A stretch of DNA of 64,000 nt from Vibrio parahaemolyticus (GCF_900460535.1 NZ_UHIL01000002.1:1612001-1676000), one strand, 5' to 3'; numbered from the stretch's first letter, positions 36,194 to 46,024 are shown. The notes: a model not told the origin generated them from the sequence alone. Program-made: numbers and translations.

Positions 36194-37942
36194 TTATGAC
36201 AAACCGATGATATTACAATCTTCATCAAGGTCGAGATTCATAAACGCTGGCTTGTCAGGAAGACCGGGCATGGTCATAACGCTACCCGATAATGCGTATA
36301 CGAAGCCAGCACCGGCACACAAACGCAGTTCACGAATTGGAACAGTAAAGCCAACTGGCGCGCCTTTTACTGAAGAATCGGTGGTGATAGAAAGTGGCGT
36401 TTTAGCAATACAAACAGCTAATTCGTTAAACCCTAGTTTTTCAAAATGAGCCAATTGCTGAGTTGCAAGTTCACTCATTTCAACATTTGTCGCACCATAT
36501 CCAGCTTCACACACAGACATCAGCTTCTCCTGAAGGGATTGATGTTTCTGATATAGAGGTCGGAAATTCGTGGTTTTTTCGCAAGCATCAACGACATGCT
36601 GTGCTAGATCTCTCGTACCTTCACCACCTTGGGCAAAAGCAGTGCTGATAGCGACTTTAACATTTGGATCGAATGCGTGAATGAGATCTTGAAGCGCGAT
36701 GAGTTCTTGTTCGCAATCTTGAGGGAACTGGTTAATCGCAACAACGGCTGGGATTCCATATTTATGGACGTTCTTGATGTGCCACTTTAAGTTTTCAAAC
36801 CCGGCTACCAATGCCGCTTGGTCAGGCGAGAAAATCGAATCTGGAATTGCCATGCCAGGGCGCAAGTCGTAGTGGCCGGAGTTCGCTTTAAGGCCTCTTA
36901 ACGTCGCAACAATCACCACACAGTCAGGCGCTTTGTTGGCAGCCGCTGCTTTAATATTACAGGCTTTCTCAAATCCCATGTCAGAGCCAAATCCTGCTTC
37001 AGTTACCGTGTAACGCGAAAGTTTTAACGCAATCTCATCAGCGATAATAGAAGAATTGCCATGCGCAATGTTAGCAAAAGGGCCTGCGTGGATCAGAGTA
37101 GGGACACCTTCAAGCGTTTGCATCAATGTTGGTGCAATGGCTTCTTTCAACGTTACGGCCATCGCACCCGCTACTTGTAAATCTTCTGTGGTGATAGGCT
37201 GACCGTCGAGATCATAAGCAACCACAATTTTGCCAATGCGCTGACGTAAGTCTTTAAGATTTTTTGCCAACGCAATAATGGCCATCAATTCGGATGCGGC
37301 TGAAATATCGAACCCTTCGTTACGCTCAAATCCGTTGATGGTTTTGCCTTGTTCGTTCAAACCAATTTTGACCATGCGAAGTGCACGGTCGTTGTGGTCC
37401 ATCACGCGTTTCCAAGTAATGCTTTCAACGTCAATTCTTAATGCTTTTAAACCAGTTCGAGCTTCAAAGGCGTCGTATCCTTCGCGCTGCTCGTGGAATA
37501 AGCGCGCATCTAAAGCTGCAGACGCTAAGTTGTGTGCAGCCGTAACGGCGTGAATATCACCCGTCAAATGCAAATTGAGCTCTTCCATTGGCGCAACTTG
37601 GGAATATCCGCCACCTGCGGCACCACCTTTGATGCCAAAGACAGGGCCCATTGATGGCTGTCGAATACATGCCATCACGGATTGCTGTAGCTTCGCCAGC
37701 CCTTGCGCAAGGCCGATGGTTGTCACGGTTTTACCTTCACCTAGTGGAGTAGGGGTAATCGCGGTGACCAGAACCAATTTGCCGTTTTGGTTATCATTCA
37801 GGCGGGCTAAACACTTAGGGTGTACTTTGGCTTTGTATTTTCCGTGCGTATCAAATTCTTCAGGCAAAAGACCTGCTTTTTCAGCGATAACATCGATGGA
37901 AGATAACGGTGTGTTTCGGCAAATTTCAATATCAGACTGCAT
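36194..37942 (-). CDS. fhs: Formate-tetrahydrofolate ligase Fhs
   Basis: Joins formate and tetrahydrofolate with ATP to make 10-formyl-THF, used for purines and formyl-methionine. 582 residues from the ATG at 37942, which has GGGAG five bases before it (a TTG at 37954 only overlaps that site). The P-loop region is [36 protein letters not shown] and [19 protein letters not shown] are family hallmarks. A perfect 20-bp PurR-type palindrome is about 70 bp upstream, which fits control by purine supply. The gene before it on the same strand, gsk, is also purine metabolism. Confidence 0.95.
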   Translation of the reverse strand: MQSDIEICRNTPLSSIDVIAEKAGLLPEEFDTHGKYKAKVHPKCLARLNDNQNGKLVLVTAITPTPLGEGKTVTTIGLAQGLAKLQQSVMACIRQPSMGPVFGIKGGAAGGGYSQVAPMEELNLHLTGDIHAVTAAHNLASAALDARLFHEQREGYDAFEARTGLKALRIDVESITWKRVMDHNDRALRMVKIGLNEQGKTINGFERNEGFDISAASELMAIIALAKNLKDLRQRIGKIVVAYDLDGQPITTEDLQVAGAMAVTLKEAIAPTLMQTLEGVPTLIHAGPFANIAHGNSSIIADEIALKLSRYTVTEAGFGSDMGFEKACNIKAAAANKAPDCVVIVATLRGLKANSGHYDLRPGMAIPDSIFSPDQAALVAGFENLKWHIKNVHKYGIPAVVAINQFPQDCEQELIALQDLIHAFDPNVKVAISTAFAQGGEGTRDLAQHVVDACEKTTNFRPLYQKHQSLQEKLMSVCEAGYGATNVEMSELATQQLAHFEKLGFNELAVCIAKTPLSITTDSSVKGAPVGFTVPIRELRLCAGAGFVYALSGSVMTMPGLPDKPAFMNLDLDEDCNIIGLS

Positions 37943-38009
37943 GGATACTCCCAAATATGGCTAACACGCGGCGTTCAACATCAAGCAATCTATGTAGACT
38001 GTATTGTTG

Positions 38010-38029
38010 TTGCGCAAACGTTTGCGCAA
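38010..38029. promoter_or_regulatory. PurR-type operator upstream of fhs
   Basis: TTGCGCAAACGTTTGCGCAA is a perfect 20-bp palindrome whose core GCAAACGTTTGC is the PurR consensus core. It lies 68 bp before the fhs ATG and after the gsk terminator, so it should act on fhs only. Confidence 0.85.
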
Positions 38030-38125
38030 GAATAATACTGGTTAAAAATTAGGTGTAAAGAAGTTCGTGCGCCTTCGCGTGCTACATAGTAACAAAATCC
38101 ACTAAATACTGCGCTAGATCAAAAC

Positions 38126-38148
38126 AAAAAGGCCACCAAACGGTGACC
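38126..38148 (-). terminator. Terminator of gsk
   Basis: On the minus strand GGTCACC GTTT GGTGGCC forms a 7-bp stem with one G-T pair, followed by TTTTTGTTTTG. Confidence 0.8.
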
Positions 38149-38180
38149 TAAGTATATTTTTTGCTCTAAAGCTAACCTTC

Positions 38181-39485
38181 TTAGCGATCCCAGTAGGTCT
38201 CTTCTAAGCTGTCTTCGCGTTCTGGCAGAGCTCGCGATAGGCGAGGAGAGTGCTGAGTTAGCACTTCGTAGCTCACGCGGTTCGCGTATTTACAAATTTG
38301 AGAAAGTGATGAATACGTCAGACAGCGTACTTCGTGTTTCTCTGAAGTAGGCACTTCTTTCTGATGGAAAGAGTTTGCAGCCATGTCATGCAGCAGTGCA
38401 GATAGTGCAGCATCACCCGCGCCATTAGTGTTCTTAATTTCTAGAGGGCCACCAAGGTATGGACCGATGTGTGAATACACTTTCATTGGATTCACACAAT
38501 CTTCTTTGCGCATTGCGCGGCTGAACTCAAACTTATTGAATTCCTCAATAGAGCTTTCAAGAATATCGTGTGTAGTTTCACGTTTCACTTTTTCGTCAGT
38601 GTAACCTGCCATATAAAGACCGTTTGGCCCGGCAGTACAAAGAACAAGATCTACCCACTCAAGTGCTTTATCCGCAGCAGCGAGTGGATCGCTTTCGCCT
38701 GTAAGCGCCGCGCCCTCTTCTTCATTCATAGCCACAACAGATACGTTTTCACGAATGTACTCTTGCCACCATTCCGCATTGCCTTCAATCACGTACTTTG
38801 TACCTAGAGTAAGAACAACAGGTACATCGTGCTTCTTGGCAAAATCAATCGCACGTTGTACTGCTTTAGGCATTGGGTCTTCTTCTTTACCGCGCATTAG
38901 GTACGAAGAAACAACAAGCGCAGAAGCTTTCTCAAATACTTCTTCAGGAATGCTTTCTGGAAGAAGTTGATTCATGTGACCTTCGTTGATCGCGAATGTA
39001 CGTTCACCATCTTGAGAGATAAGGGTGTAGCAACGACCAATCGGACCATCTACCGTTTGTAGGTGGTTTAGGTTCATGCGTGAAGACGTACGGCAAAGGT
39101 AGCGGTAGGCGAAAGAACCCACTTGAATGTTCTTTGACATTACGCCAAGCAATACAGATTTGCTGTCTGCTAGAACAGAATAATTGTGCAGCGTGTTACC
39201 AATAGTATCGCCAGGGTACTGGTGTGTGATCAGCCCTTGCTCTACTAATTCTTCATACAATGCATCTGCTTTGCTCTCTTCAAGAACAAGAGAATGTCCT
39301 TTACTTAGGTTGTATTTTTCTAGAAACGCATCATCCACACGAGCTTCGATATCTACGATGGTTTGACCAACACCGACAATGGTTGGGCGGTATAGCTTAG
39401 GCGCTTGTCGAATTTGGTTGACTAATGGATCTCGAGCGTGAGTTGGGAAGTAGTGTTTAGATTTACGCTGACCAGGAAACTTCAT
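38181..39485 (-). CDS. gsk: Inosine-guanosine kinase
   Basis: PfkB-family nucleoside kinase that phosphorylates guanosine and inosine for purine salvage. With the ATG at 39485 it is 434 residues, the same as E. coli Gsk, and starts MKFPGQRKSKHYFP; the frame is open further but only from a GTG with no ribosome site. Key parts: GVGQTIVDIEARVDD at the substrate side, and the catalytic TNGAGDAALSALLHD with the base Asp near the C-terminus. Single gene with its own terminator. Confidence 0.95.
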   Translation of the reverse strand: MKFPGQRKSKHYFPTHARDPLVNQIRQAPKLYRPTIVGVGQTIVDIEARVDDAFLEKYNLSKGHSLVLEESKADALYEELVEQGLITHQYPGDTIGNTLHNYSVLADSKSVLLGVMSKNIQVGSFAYRYLCRTSSRMNLNHLQTVDGPIGRCYTLISQDGERTFAINEGHMNQLLPESIPEEVFEKASALVVSSYLMRGKEEDPMPKAVQRAIDFAKKHDVPVVLTLGTKYVIEGNAEWWQEYIRENVSVVAMNEEEGAALTGESDPLAAADKALEWVDLVLCTAGPNGLYMAGYTDEKVKRETTHDILESSIEEFNKFEFSRAMRKEDCVNPMKVYSHIGPYLGGPLEIKNTNGAGDAALSALLHDMAANSFHQKEVPTSEKHEVRCLTYSSLSQICKYANRVSYEVLTQHSPRLSRALPEREDSLEETYWDR

Positions 39486-39567
39486 GCTTGTTCTTGAGTG
39501 AGAAAAAAAGAGGCGGGATTGTATCACAAAAAAATGAAAATCGTGGTGTTTTATTGCAAAGAAATTT

Positions 39568-39590
39568 GCCCGCTGAAAAATGCAGCGGGC
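39568..39590 (-). terminator. Hairpin downstream of creA
   Basis: An 8-bp GC-rich stem GCCCGCTG / CAGCGGGC with a 7-base loop. The minus-strand tail AAATTTCTTT is only partly T-rich, so termination may be moderate. Confidence 0.6.
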
Positions 39591-39620
39591 TGACGAATTC
39601 GTAAGCGAATTGAGCTTAAT

Positions 39621-40094
39621 TTATCTTAGCTTAGCTTCAGTCGGTTGGATGTAAGCTTTCGTACCCCAAAGAGGTACAGTTGATAGACTGTGTTTGAAGC
39701 TGCCTGATGTCTCTTTAGTTGAGTAAGAAAGGTACATCAAGGTTTGATTTTCTGGATCATAAATACGGCGAATCTTCATCGACTTGAAGAAAACGCTCTT
39801 GGACTTTTTAAATACCACTTCACCTGATTTGCTCTTATCAATTTTAGTAATCATCTCCGGTGTAATTTCACCAGTTTGACGGCAAGAAATTGAACTGTCG
39901 CTTGGGTCCGCTAAACTGAAGTCCGCTTCGATGCTCGCTACATGACAAGTAACGCCTGGAACTTCAGGGTCTACGAGCGTATTCAGTTTTATGTCTTTCA
40001 TAGTAAACATACCCAAAGACACATCACCAACCTCATCGTTGCCACAGCCAGCAAGAATGGTAACCAAACCTAAAGCAAGCAAACGTTTTTTCAT
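39621..40094 (-). CDS. creA: CreA-family protein, predicted lipoprotein
   Basis: 157 residues from the ATG at 40094, equal to E. coli CreA; the frame extends upstream but that part is not family-like. The signal ends in lipobox ILAGC followed by GND, so it is probably lipidated and, lacking Asp at +2, sorted to the outer membrane. The CreA core is visible in DVSLGMFTMKDIKLNTLVDP, VTCHVASIEADF and YLSYSTKETSGSFKHSLSTV. The function of the family is not known. No creB or creC is near. Confidence 0.88.
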   Translation of the reverse strand: MKKRLLALGLVTILAGCGNDEVGDVSLGMFTMKDIKLNTLVDPEVPGVTCHVASIEADFSLADPSDSSISCRQTGEITPEMITKIDKSKSGEVVFKKSKSVFFKSMKIRRIYDPENQTLMYLSYSTKETSGSFKHSLSTVPLWGTKAYIQPTEAKLR

Positions 40095-40364
40095 TATTCC
40101 GTCCTTAATTAGAAAAATATATAGATTCAATCTATCAGACGTTGGCATCTAAAACAAAATTTGGCGCAACCTCAGGACTTTAGCTAGGTTTGTTAAGGGC
40201 TTCATGCTAATGTACCGCTTCAAAGCGAGTTCATGTTTAAGAGTTGAGTCAATGCGATATAGAAAACCCTGTTAGGTTTTCGGAATATTGGCGTGATGGC
40301 TCATATACAGCCCTCGTTTTTGACTCGCTACTACTCTGTAGCCTGAGATATTTAAGGTACTCAA

Positions 40365-40874
40365 ATGAATGAACAGCAGTTAGCCAGCATCGAACGCAAA
40401 AATGCGTGGCTGCACGATCTCGTCGAAGTTGAATTTCCCACTCCTGAAAGCTTGAAAGGTCGCGAAACCTATTTCCAAGCAACAAATGCTCAAGAATACC
40501 AAATCGTCGCTAAAGACTCTTTGTTGGAAGGCGAAGCGAATTTGCAGGCTGATGACATTTTCCTCGTGGATTTTCATCGACTGACTATTATGTTTTCGAT
40601 TCTTCAGTCTCAACGTTGGGAAGAACAGTATGACCAAGAGATGATAGTTGAATACCTTACCCAAATTATCTTAACGCCGGATTTTGAGTTGTACGTTGGT
40701 TTTAAAGATGGCAACCCGGTGGGTGCCGCCATTGCGAGTAGCTATGAAGGTAACACGCTGATTTCTGACGTGGCCGTTTCTCAATCTTTAGATAAACAAC
40801 AGTTTTCAGCGGATATTGCGAAAAGACTTAATAGTGATCACAAATTATGTGACACAATTATAATAGAAAGTTGA
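40365..40874 (+). CDS. Conserved protein of unknown function, possible GNAT-like fold
   Basis: 169 residues, acidic, soluble. AAGGT lies six bases before the ATG. I do not recognise it as a named family. The C-terminal half (LYVGFKDGNPVGAAIASSYE, then LISDVAVSQS) has the strand pattern of an acetyltransferase beta4-beta5 region, but no clear acetyl-CoA loop (Q/RxxGxG/A) is seen, so it may be a degenerate member. It lies 70 bp before the HD-GYP gene on the same strand and may share its transcript. Confidence 0.65.
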   Translation: MNEQQLASIERKNAWLHDLVEVEFPTPESLKGRETYFQATNAQEYQIVAKDSLLEGEANLQADDIFLVDFHRLTIMFSILQSQRWEEQYDQEMIVEYLTQIILTPDFELYVGFKDGNPVGAAIASSYEGNTLISDVAVSQSLDKQQFSADIAKRLNSDHKLCDTIIIES

Positions 40875-40944
40875 TCAATATCGGCTTCATTTAAAAATGA
40901 AGCGCTACTATATGCAGCATTGCATTGGTTCGGCTGGGTAAAAA

Positions 40945-42696
40945 ATGGTTAAGCGTTTAGCGCGTTTTCTCACTCTTGTGTTATACATAGGCACGGTTGC
41001 CGTACAAGCAGAGGAAACAAATTGGGAGCTCAAACGAGTTCTCGTGCTTCACTCCTATGATCCGTCTTATCAATGGACTAATGACATTCAGGCGGGAATC
41101 GAAAAGGGATTCAAGCAAACTGACGGCGAAGTCAAACTATCCATTGAATATTTGGACGCGAAGCGTGTTCATTCCGAAGGCTATTTGCAACAAATGGCGA
41201 GTTATCTTCGGTTTAAATATCGAGCTTATGAATTTGATGGTGTAATTATCTCTGACGACGCAGCCATGCGTTTCGTCAGAAATTATTTTCAGAACCCCAA
41301 GCGCAATGTTCCTATGGTCGCGATTGGGATTAATGATAAAGGCTCTTCTCTCGATACAGTAAGTACAAATGGCAGTGTGATTTACGAAGAAGATCGCGTG
41401 GTCGAAAACATCGCGTTGATCAATCGTTTGCGTCCCCGTATCAAAAATTTGTATTACCTTGCCGATCGCAGTGTGACCTCTGAACTGATATATCAACGCG
41501 TAAAAGCAGAGATGAACAAGTTTCCACGTATCAATTTGATTGAAATCAGAGACGCGAGCCTACAAGAGGCGGCAAATCAGCTTTCTACAGTCAGTGCTAA
41601 TGATGCGGTTTTGTTGACTCACTACAATACGGAAGGGGATTCAGGGAAATATCACACCTACAGAGAAGTGGCTCGAGCTATTGGTGCAAAAAGCCGTGCC
41701 CCCGTGTTTGTGATGTGGGAACTCTATTTAGGCGAGCCGGGAATACTGGGTGGCTTTGTGAACCGCTCTGAGCAATTTGGTTATGAAGCTGCGGAGATAA
41801 TGGCGAGTAAAATGGGGATGTCTCTGACGTCAGCGGCGCATGCGCTGGCTATCACTGAAGCGGTCCTGGACTATAAGGCGCTTACAAAATATGAAATCAG
41901 CCATTATGACATCCCTAAAAACGCTGAAATTCTAAATGCGCCACCACCACTGTTTAAAGTAAACCTCAAAACACTGTTGTTCACGTGCGGCATTATTGTG
42001 CTGCTTTCTCTTGTTGTTGTGATTCAGTTTATGACTATTCGCCAACGCAAAGAGATTGATAAGAAAAATAGAAAAATTGTGTTGCTTCAAAAACGAACAC
42101 TAAACGTCCAAAAAGAGATGATTCACGTATTGGGTGAGGCGATTGAAAGTCGCTCTGGAGAAACTGGCCAACATGTAAAACGTGTCGCTAAACTGTCTCG
42201 TCGTTTGGCTCAACTTTGCGGATTAACGCATCGTGAAGTGGAAATGATTGAAATCATTAGCCCTATGCACGATGTCGGTAAAATCTCCGTGCCAGAATCG
42301 ATTCTCGATAAGCCTGGCGCATTGACAAGTTCAGAGCGTGAAATCATGAAGCAACATACCATTAAAGGTTATGAGTTGCTGAACATGAAAGAGGGCGACA
42401 TCACCAAATTAGCAGCGGTGGTTGCCCACGAACACCATGAAAAATGGGACGGTACGGGTTATCCAAATAATCTAAAAGGTGAGGACATTCATCTCTTCGC
42501 ACGCATTGTCGCAATTGCTGATGTATTTGACGCATTATTAACAGAGCGTTGCTACAAACGGGCTTGGACAATTAATGAAGTCGTCGATTGGTTTAAGTTG
42601 GAACAAGGCAAACACTTTGACCCAATATTATGCCAACTGTTGCTAGATAATTTAGATGACTTCATCGAAGTTCGATACATGTATCCTGATGCATAA
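40945..42696 (+). CDS. Membrane HD-GYP c-di-GMP phosphodiesterase with periplasmic binding-protein domain
   Basis: 583 residues. Signal or first helix (1-22), a periplasmic ABC substrate-binding-like domain (about 28-320; LKRVLVLHSYDPSYQWTNDI and FDGVIISDDAAMRFVRNYF are typical of the ABC_sub_bind family), a membrane helix (LLFTCGIIVLLSLVVVIQF), a short coiled coil and an HD-GYP domain with MHDVGKISVP, VAHEHHEKWDGTGYP and IVAIADVFDALLTERCYK. All metal ligands and the GYP triplet are present, so it should degrade c-di-GMP to GMP in response to a periplasmic ligand. The ligand is unknown. Confidence 0.92.
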   Translation: MVKRLARFLTLVLYIGTVAVQAEETNWELKRVLVLHSYDPSYQWTNDIQAGIEKGFKQTDGEVKLSIEYLDAKRVHSEGYLQQMASYLRFKYRAYEFDGVIISDDAAMRFVRNYFQNPKRNVPMVAIGINDKGSSLDTVSTNGSVIYEEDRVVENIALINRLRPRIKNLYYLADRSVTSELIYQRVKAEMNKFPRINLIEIRDASLQEAANQLSTVSANDAVLLTHYNTEGDSGKYHTYREVARAIGAKSRAPVFVMWELYLGEPGILGGFVNRSEQFGYEAAEIMASKMGMSLTSAAHALAITEAVLDYKALTKYEISHYDIPKNAEILNAPPPLFKVNLKTLLFTCGIIVLLSLVVVIQFMTIRQRKEIDKKNRKIVLLQKRTLNVQKEMIHVLGEAIESRSGETGQHVKRVAKLSRRLAQLCGLTHREVEMIEIISPMHDVGKISVPESILDKPGALTSSEREIMKQHTIKGYELLNMKEGDITKLAAVVAHEHHEKWDGTGYPNNLKGEDIHLFARIVAIADVFDALLTERCYKRAWTINEVVDWFKLEQGKHFDPILCQLLLDNLDDFIEVRYMYPDA

Positions 42697-42879
42697 CAAA
42701 CTGAGCAAGATTACATTCGGTGATCTTGCTTAGAAAAACAGGAATTGCTTTTCCCCATTTCTACGAAATGCCAAGTCTGTCGTTTAAACAAATCTAAACT
42801 CAAATATGATTAAGCCATACATTTGTATTAAAAAATAAGTTTGATCAGCGACATCGACAAATGCGTCTAGGGGAAGGCT

Positions 42880-43548
42880 ATGGCAATTACCAATATTAAA
42901 TGCGTGATTTTTGATTGTGATGGCACGTTGGTCGACAGTGAGCGTTTATGCTGCCAAGCACTAGTGAATGTATTTAATCAACACGGTGCAGAGTTAACGA
43001 TGGAAGAATGTGTTTCTCACTTTAAAGGTGGAAAACTGGCCGATATTCTTCTTGATACCAAAGAGTTGATGAACATTAATGTTCCAATTGATGTTCTTGA
43101 ACCCCAATACCGAACAGAAGTTCAAAAATTGTTTGTTCGTCATTTACAACCAATGGATGGCGCTAAAAGGCTGATCCAATTCCTCGACTCTCACAATATT
43201 GAATACTGCGTCGCGTCAAATGGTCCCAAAGATAAAATTGAATACGCACTTGAGTTAACCGGTCTACTTGATGCATTCAAAGGAAAAGTATTCTCTGCGT
43301 TTGAAGCAAATAGTTGGAAACCTGAACCTGATTTGATCATGTACAGCGCGATGAGCATGGGATTTTTACCTAGCGATTGTTTGTATATCGATGATACACC
43401 CAAGGGTGTAGAAGCAGGGTTGAATGCCGGAATTAAGACGGTTCAGCTATTTAATGGTGAGGCCATTAACCGAGTCGACGATGACCGAGTTATTCGCATT
43501 CAACATTTGGATGAATTAAAAGAGCAGCTCATGGGCTGCTCTGTTTAA
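42880..43548 (+). CDS. HAD-superfamily sugar-phosphatase-like hydrolase
   Basis: 222 residues, HAD subfamily IA. Motif I is IFDCDGTLVDSE (nucleophile Asp and acid Asp), motif II the Ser/Thr region YCVASNGPKDKIEYAL, motif III Lys in NSWKPEPDLIMY, motif IV CLYIDDTPKGVEAGLNAG. The DGTLVDSE form with an alpha-helical cap suits the beta-phosphoglucomutase / 6-phosphogluconate phosphatase (YieH) group. Substrate unknown. Separate from the HD-GYP gene by about 180 bp. Confidence 0.88.
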   Translation: MAITNIKCVIFDCDGTLVDSERLCCQALVNVFNQHGAELTMEECVSHFKGGKLADILLDTKELMNINVPIDVLEPQYRTEVQKLFVRHLQPMDGAKRLIQFLDSHNIEYCVASNGPKDKIEYALELTGLLDAFKGKVFSAFEANSWKPEPDLIMYSAMSMGFLPSDCLYIDDTPKGVEAGLNAGIKTVQLFNGEAINRVDDDRVIRIQHLDELKEQLMGCSV

Positions 43549-43552
43549 CCGT

Positions 43553-43768
43553 TTAATGACGAGAATGACTTAGGTTATGAATTTGTTTAATTTTCGACTG
43601 TAAATATGGCGCTTGGTAAAGGCATTGAATGGATGAGAAATTTTTCGTGTGGAATCCACAAGCAGCACACGTGAATTTTTCACCGTTTGATGAGATTAAG
43701 TATTCATCACATTGGCAAATAGGGCAGTTTAGGTTTTCGTTGTCTTTTGTATCGTTGTAATTATTCAT
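43553..43768 (-). CDS. Small zinc-ribbon protein
   Basis: About 71 residues. Two CxxC knuckles, CPICQCDEYLISS and FTCAACGFHTK, form a rubredoxin-like zinc ribbon in the first half; the tail is His- and Lys-rich. It ends 4 bp from the convergent HAD gene. The ATG at 43768 is preferred to the TTG at 43786, although its ribosome site is weak. No function can be given; such proteins often bind nucleic acid or assist other proteins. Confidence 0.65.
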   Translation of the reverse strand: MNNYNDTKDNENLNCPICQCDEYLISSNGEKFTCAACGFHTKNFSSIQCLYQAPYLQSKIKQIHNLSHSRH

Positions 43769-44100
43769 ATTGTTTTCCAGCAGCAAATTGGAATTGGCAG
43801 GTTAAGCATAGCGGAACGCCGTCCGCTTGAACATTATTTCATCAGGTACAAGGAGAACTTGAGATTCACTTCAAAATAAACCGTTTCCCAATCGGTATTT
43901 GATCAATGCTATTTTCCTTTCACTCCTCAAATAGACTTCAAATTATTCAATAAGTTCGGTTTTATTACACCAAAGAATGAGTACGAGACAAGTACGTAGA
44001 GAAAGTGAATGCGAGTTATATTCTCGAAACAAATAAGTGAATACAAATGTAGAAAATAAAGGCTCCCAATTAGGAGCCTTTATTTGTTATTACCTTGTTA
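43769..44100. other. Gap between zinc-ribbon gene and MCP gene
   Basis: 332 AT-rich bases with no credible ORF. The left part should hold the minus-strand promoter of the zinc-ribbon gene; the right end is the MCP terminator (44054-44085). I see nothing else. Confidence 0.55.
44054..44085. terminator. Terminator of the MCP gene
   Basis: A 13-bp stem AAATAAAGGCTCC / GGAGCCTTTATTT with loop CAATTA, T-rich on the minus-strand side where the MCP gene ends. Confidence 0.82.
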
Positions 44101-45531
44101 TCAAGCAGTGCGGTAACGCTCTAATACTTCACCGAGTGAAACCGACGCTTTGGTTAAGTTCGCGACACCAACAGTAGACTGCTCCGCCACCTTTCGAATT
44201 GTGCTGGACTGAGTACGGATATCAGCAAGCTCAGAGGCGATATCATTCGCAACCGCACTTTGTTCCTCCGCGGAAGTGGAGATTTGAATGCTCATGTCCA
44301 TCAATGAACGAGCAGAGTCCGCAATCGCTGTGACATCTTGACCAATTTCATCGATCAACTGGCTGCTTGTTTGGGCTTGCTTGACCGTTCTGCCAGTAAT
44401 CGAAGCGATGTTTTGGCTTTCCGATTGCAGCTTCTCAATCATGGCTTGGATCTCTACCGTGGCTTGTTGTGTACGACTTGCCAGCGTTCGGACTTCATCG
44501 GCTACAACGGCAAAACCGCGGCCTTGTTCGCCTGCGCGAGCCGCTTCGATAGCGGCATTGAGAGCTAACAGGTTGGTCTGCTCAGAAATTGCATTAATGG
44601 TCGTGATGACATCATTAATCTGCGTAGTGTTTTCATTTAAGTTGGTGACTGATGAAGAAGCTTGCTCGATGTAGCTCGACAAGGTTTCGATCTCAGCAAT
44701 AACGTGCTGTACTCGGCTACGGCTCGTTTCTATTTTTTGTGCATCTTGATCCGATTGCATGGTCGCTTGTTGAGAGATGCTCGAAACCTCTTTGGCAGAC
44801 GCCGTCATTTCTTCCATTGCGGTTGCGACAGAATCAAGTGTTTGGTACTGGTGCGTAATCTGTGTTTCGCTCAGTTTCATGTCTTGTTCAAATGCAGACG
44901 ACGTTTCACTTAGCGTATTGGCGTTTTCTTTTACGCTATTGACCAGTTCGCTTAATGTATCCATCGACTTATCTAGTGCGCAGCCAATGGTGCCAAACTC
45001 GTCACGGCCAGGGTGAAAGCCCAATCGAGAAGTTAAGTCACCGTCACCAATTTTCTCTGTTGTGGTGTATAGCACCCACAAAGCGCCTCCGATGAATGTC
45101 GCTACCCAATAGCAAAATACTGCAAACGGCAAAACCCATAGAAAACTAAGAAGGAAAGAGGTAAAGGCGTCGGAGCGCAGGGCGTTGTATTGATTGCCAG
45201 CGTGCTCGGTCAATCGAACAAGCTCACCCGCAGAGGTTGTGCCATAAACCGTGGTAACACCATCTGCAAACAAGCTTTTTTGTTGATGGTTAGCTTTTGA
45301 GATACCAGTAATTTGATAGATATCTGTGGGATTAGCTTCGATGATGCCATCTAGTTTTGCTTGCACGTTGGCGATAGATTGTTGCTCGAACTGATGCAAA
45401 TCATTTAGGTATCGGCTTCCTGCTACCGAAGTGAGTGCCACCAGAAATAGGAGGAAAATAACCCACATTTTGTCGTTGATAGACATCTTAATAAATAGTC
45501 GGTCTATCGTTCTAAACTCAACTTCTCTCAT
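44101..45531 (-). CDS. Methyl-accepting chemotaxis protein
   Basis: 476-residue transmembrane chemoreceptor that controls CheA through CheW. TM1 near residues 22-40 ([18 protein letters not shown]), a short periplasmic domain of about 85 residues, TM2 near 125-155 ([21 protein letters not shown]), HAMP, then a long coiled coil. The hairpin tip is [33 protein letters not shown] in the usual form. The small sensor domain resembles no family I can name. No CheR-docking pentapeptide at the C-terminus. GGAG is six bases before the ATG. Confidence 0.93.
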   Translation of the reverse strand: MREVEFRTIDRLFIKMSINDKMWVIFLLFLVALTSVAGSRYLNDLHQFEQQSIANVQAKLDGIIEANPTDIYQITGISKANHQQKSLFADGVTTVYGTTSAGELVRLTEHAGNQYNALRSDAFTSFLLSFLWVLPFAVFCYWVATFIGGALWVLYTTTEKIGDGDLTSRLGFHPGRDEFGTIGCALDKSMDTLSELVNSVKENANTLSETSSAFEQDMKLSETQITHQYQTLDSVATAMEEMTASAKEVSSISQQATMQSDQDAQKIETSRSRVQHVIAEIETLSSYIEQASSSVTNLNENTTQINDVITTINAISEQTNLLALNAAIEAARAGEQGRGFAVVADEVRTLASRTQQATVEIQAMIEKLQSESQNIASITGRTVKQAQTSSQLIDEIGQDVTAIADSARSLMDMSIQISTSAEEQSAVANDIASELADIRTQSSTIRKVAEQSTVGVANLTKASVSLGEVLERYRTA

Positions 45532-45802
45532 TGATTACTCCATTAGAGATAAAAGATATTGAACAAATCTATGGGTATATCGAAACAAAATATGCGATGC
45601 GAATCAGCAAAATATGTAACGAAGGGTGAGTTTATTTTACAAAATGAGATCTAGGGTCGCCTATAACAGTATGTTATGTCTTTTAATGATAGAAATGTCG
45701 ATGTAATTCCAGCTATCTAAGTGAAGATGGCAGAGAAGAGTAACGACGCTGCAATCGTTTACTTATGATTATGCTCATAGGTTTTTAAATCTTTACTTTT
45801 CG

Positions 45803-45834
45803 CTGTCATGAATGTGTCATATAAAGTCTATAAA
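45803..45834 (+). promoter_or_regulatory. PHO-box-like promoter
   Basis: CTGTCAT GAAT GTGTCAT (45803-45820): two 7-bp repeats with an 11-bp period, the first a perfect and the second a 6/7 match to the PhoB half-site CTGTCAT. TATAAA follows at 45829-45834, eight bases further, where a -10 element is expected when the PHO box replaces the -35 box. Confidence 0.65.
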
Positions 45835-45843
45835 AAGGAGTTG

Positions 45844-45874
45844 CTGTCACCGAATGAAATAGGAATGGTGGCAG
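45844..45874 (+). other. Leader hairpin before the 34-residue ORF
   Basis: CTGTCACC (45844-45851) pairs with GGTGGCAG (45867-45874), including one G-T pair, over a 15-base loop, in the predicted 5' leader. Its role is unknown. Confidence 0.45.
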
Positions 45875-45919
45875 TAAGTTGAAACCGCAATGTTTCATAG
45901 TTTCATAAAGGAGGTCACA

Positions 45920-46024
45920 ATGAGCGACCAATACCAAAACGACGAAAGCCTAGAGCTGCTAGATGCGCTTGAAATTGGCATTATTTTGTCGGAATACGTT
46001 GGCTCTGACAACGAAAACGAATAG
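45920..46024 (+). CDS. Small acidic 34-residue protein (unannotated-size ORF)
   Basis: Thirty-four codons starting MSDQYQNDESLELLDALEI and ending DNENE. It has a textbook ribosome site, AAGGAGGT four bases before the ATG, the best in the window. The product is strongly acidic, with a central amphipathic stretch (LELLDALEIGIILSEYV), no signal peptide and no Lys or Arg at all. I do not recognise it. A PHO-box-like promoter lies 85 bp upstream, and acpH starts 84 bp downstream on the same strand, so they may form one transcript. Confidence 0.7.
   Translation: MSDQYQNDESLELLDALEIGIILSEYVGSDNENE

Larger units (their letters stand above)
45532..45919. other. Gap between MCP gene and the 34-residue ORF
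   Basis: 388 bases without a larger ORF. The left end should hold the MCP promoter. The right part holds a PHO-box-like promoter (45803-45834) and a structured leader (hairpin 45844-45874) that lead into the small ORF at 45920. Confidence 0.6.

Noticed and set aside
40262..40281. GAAAACC/GGTTTTC hairpin between creA and the unknown 169-residue gene
   Set aside because: Seven base pairs, AT-rich, in an intergenic region and with no T run or other element, so it may be chance.
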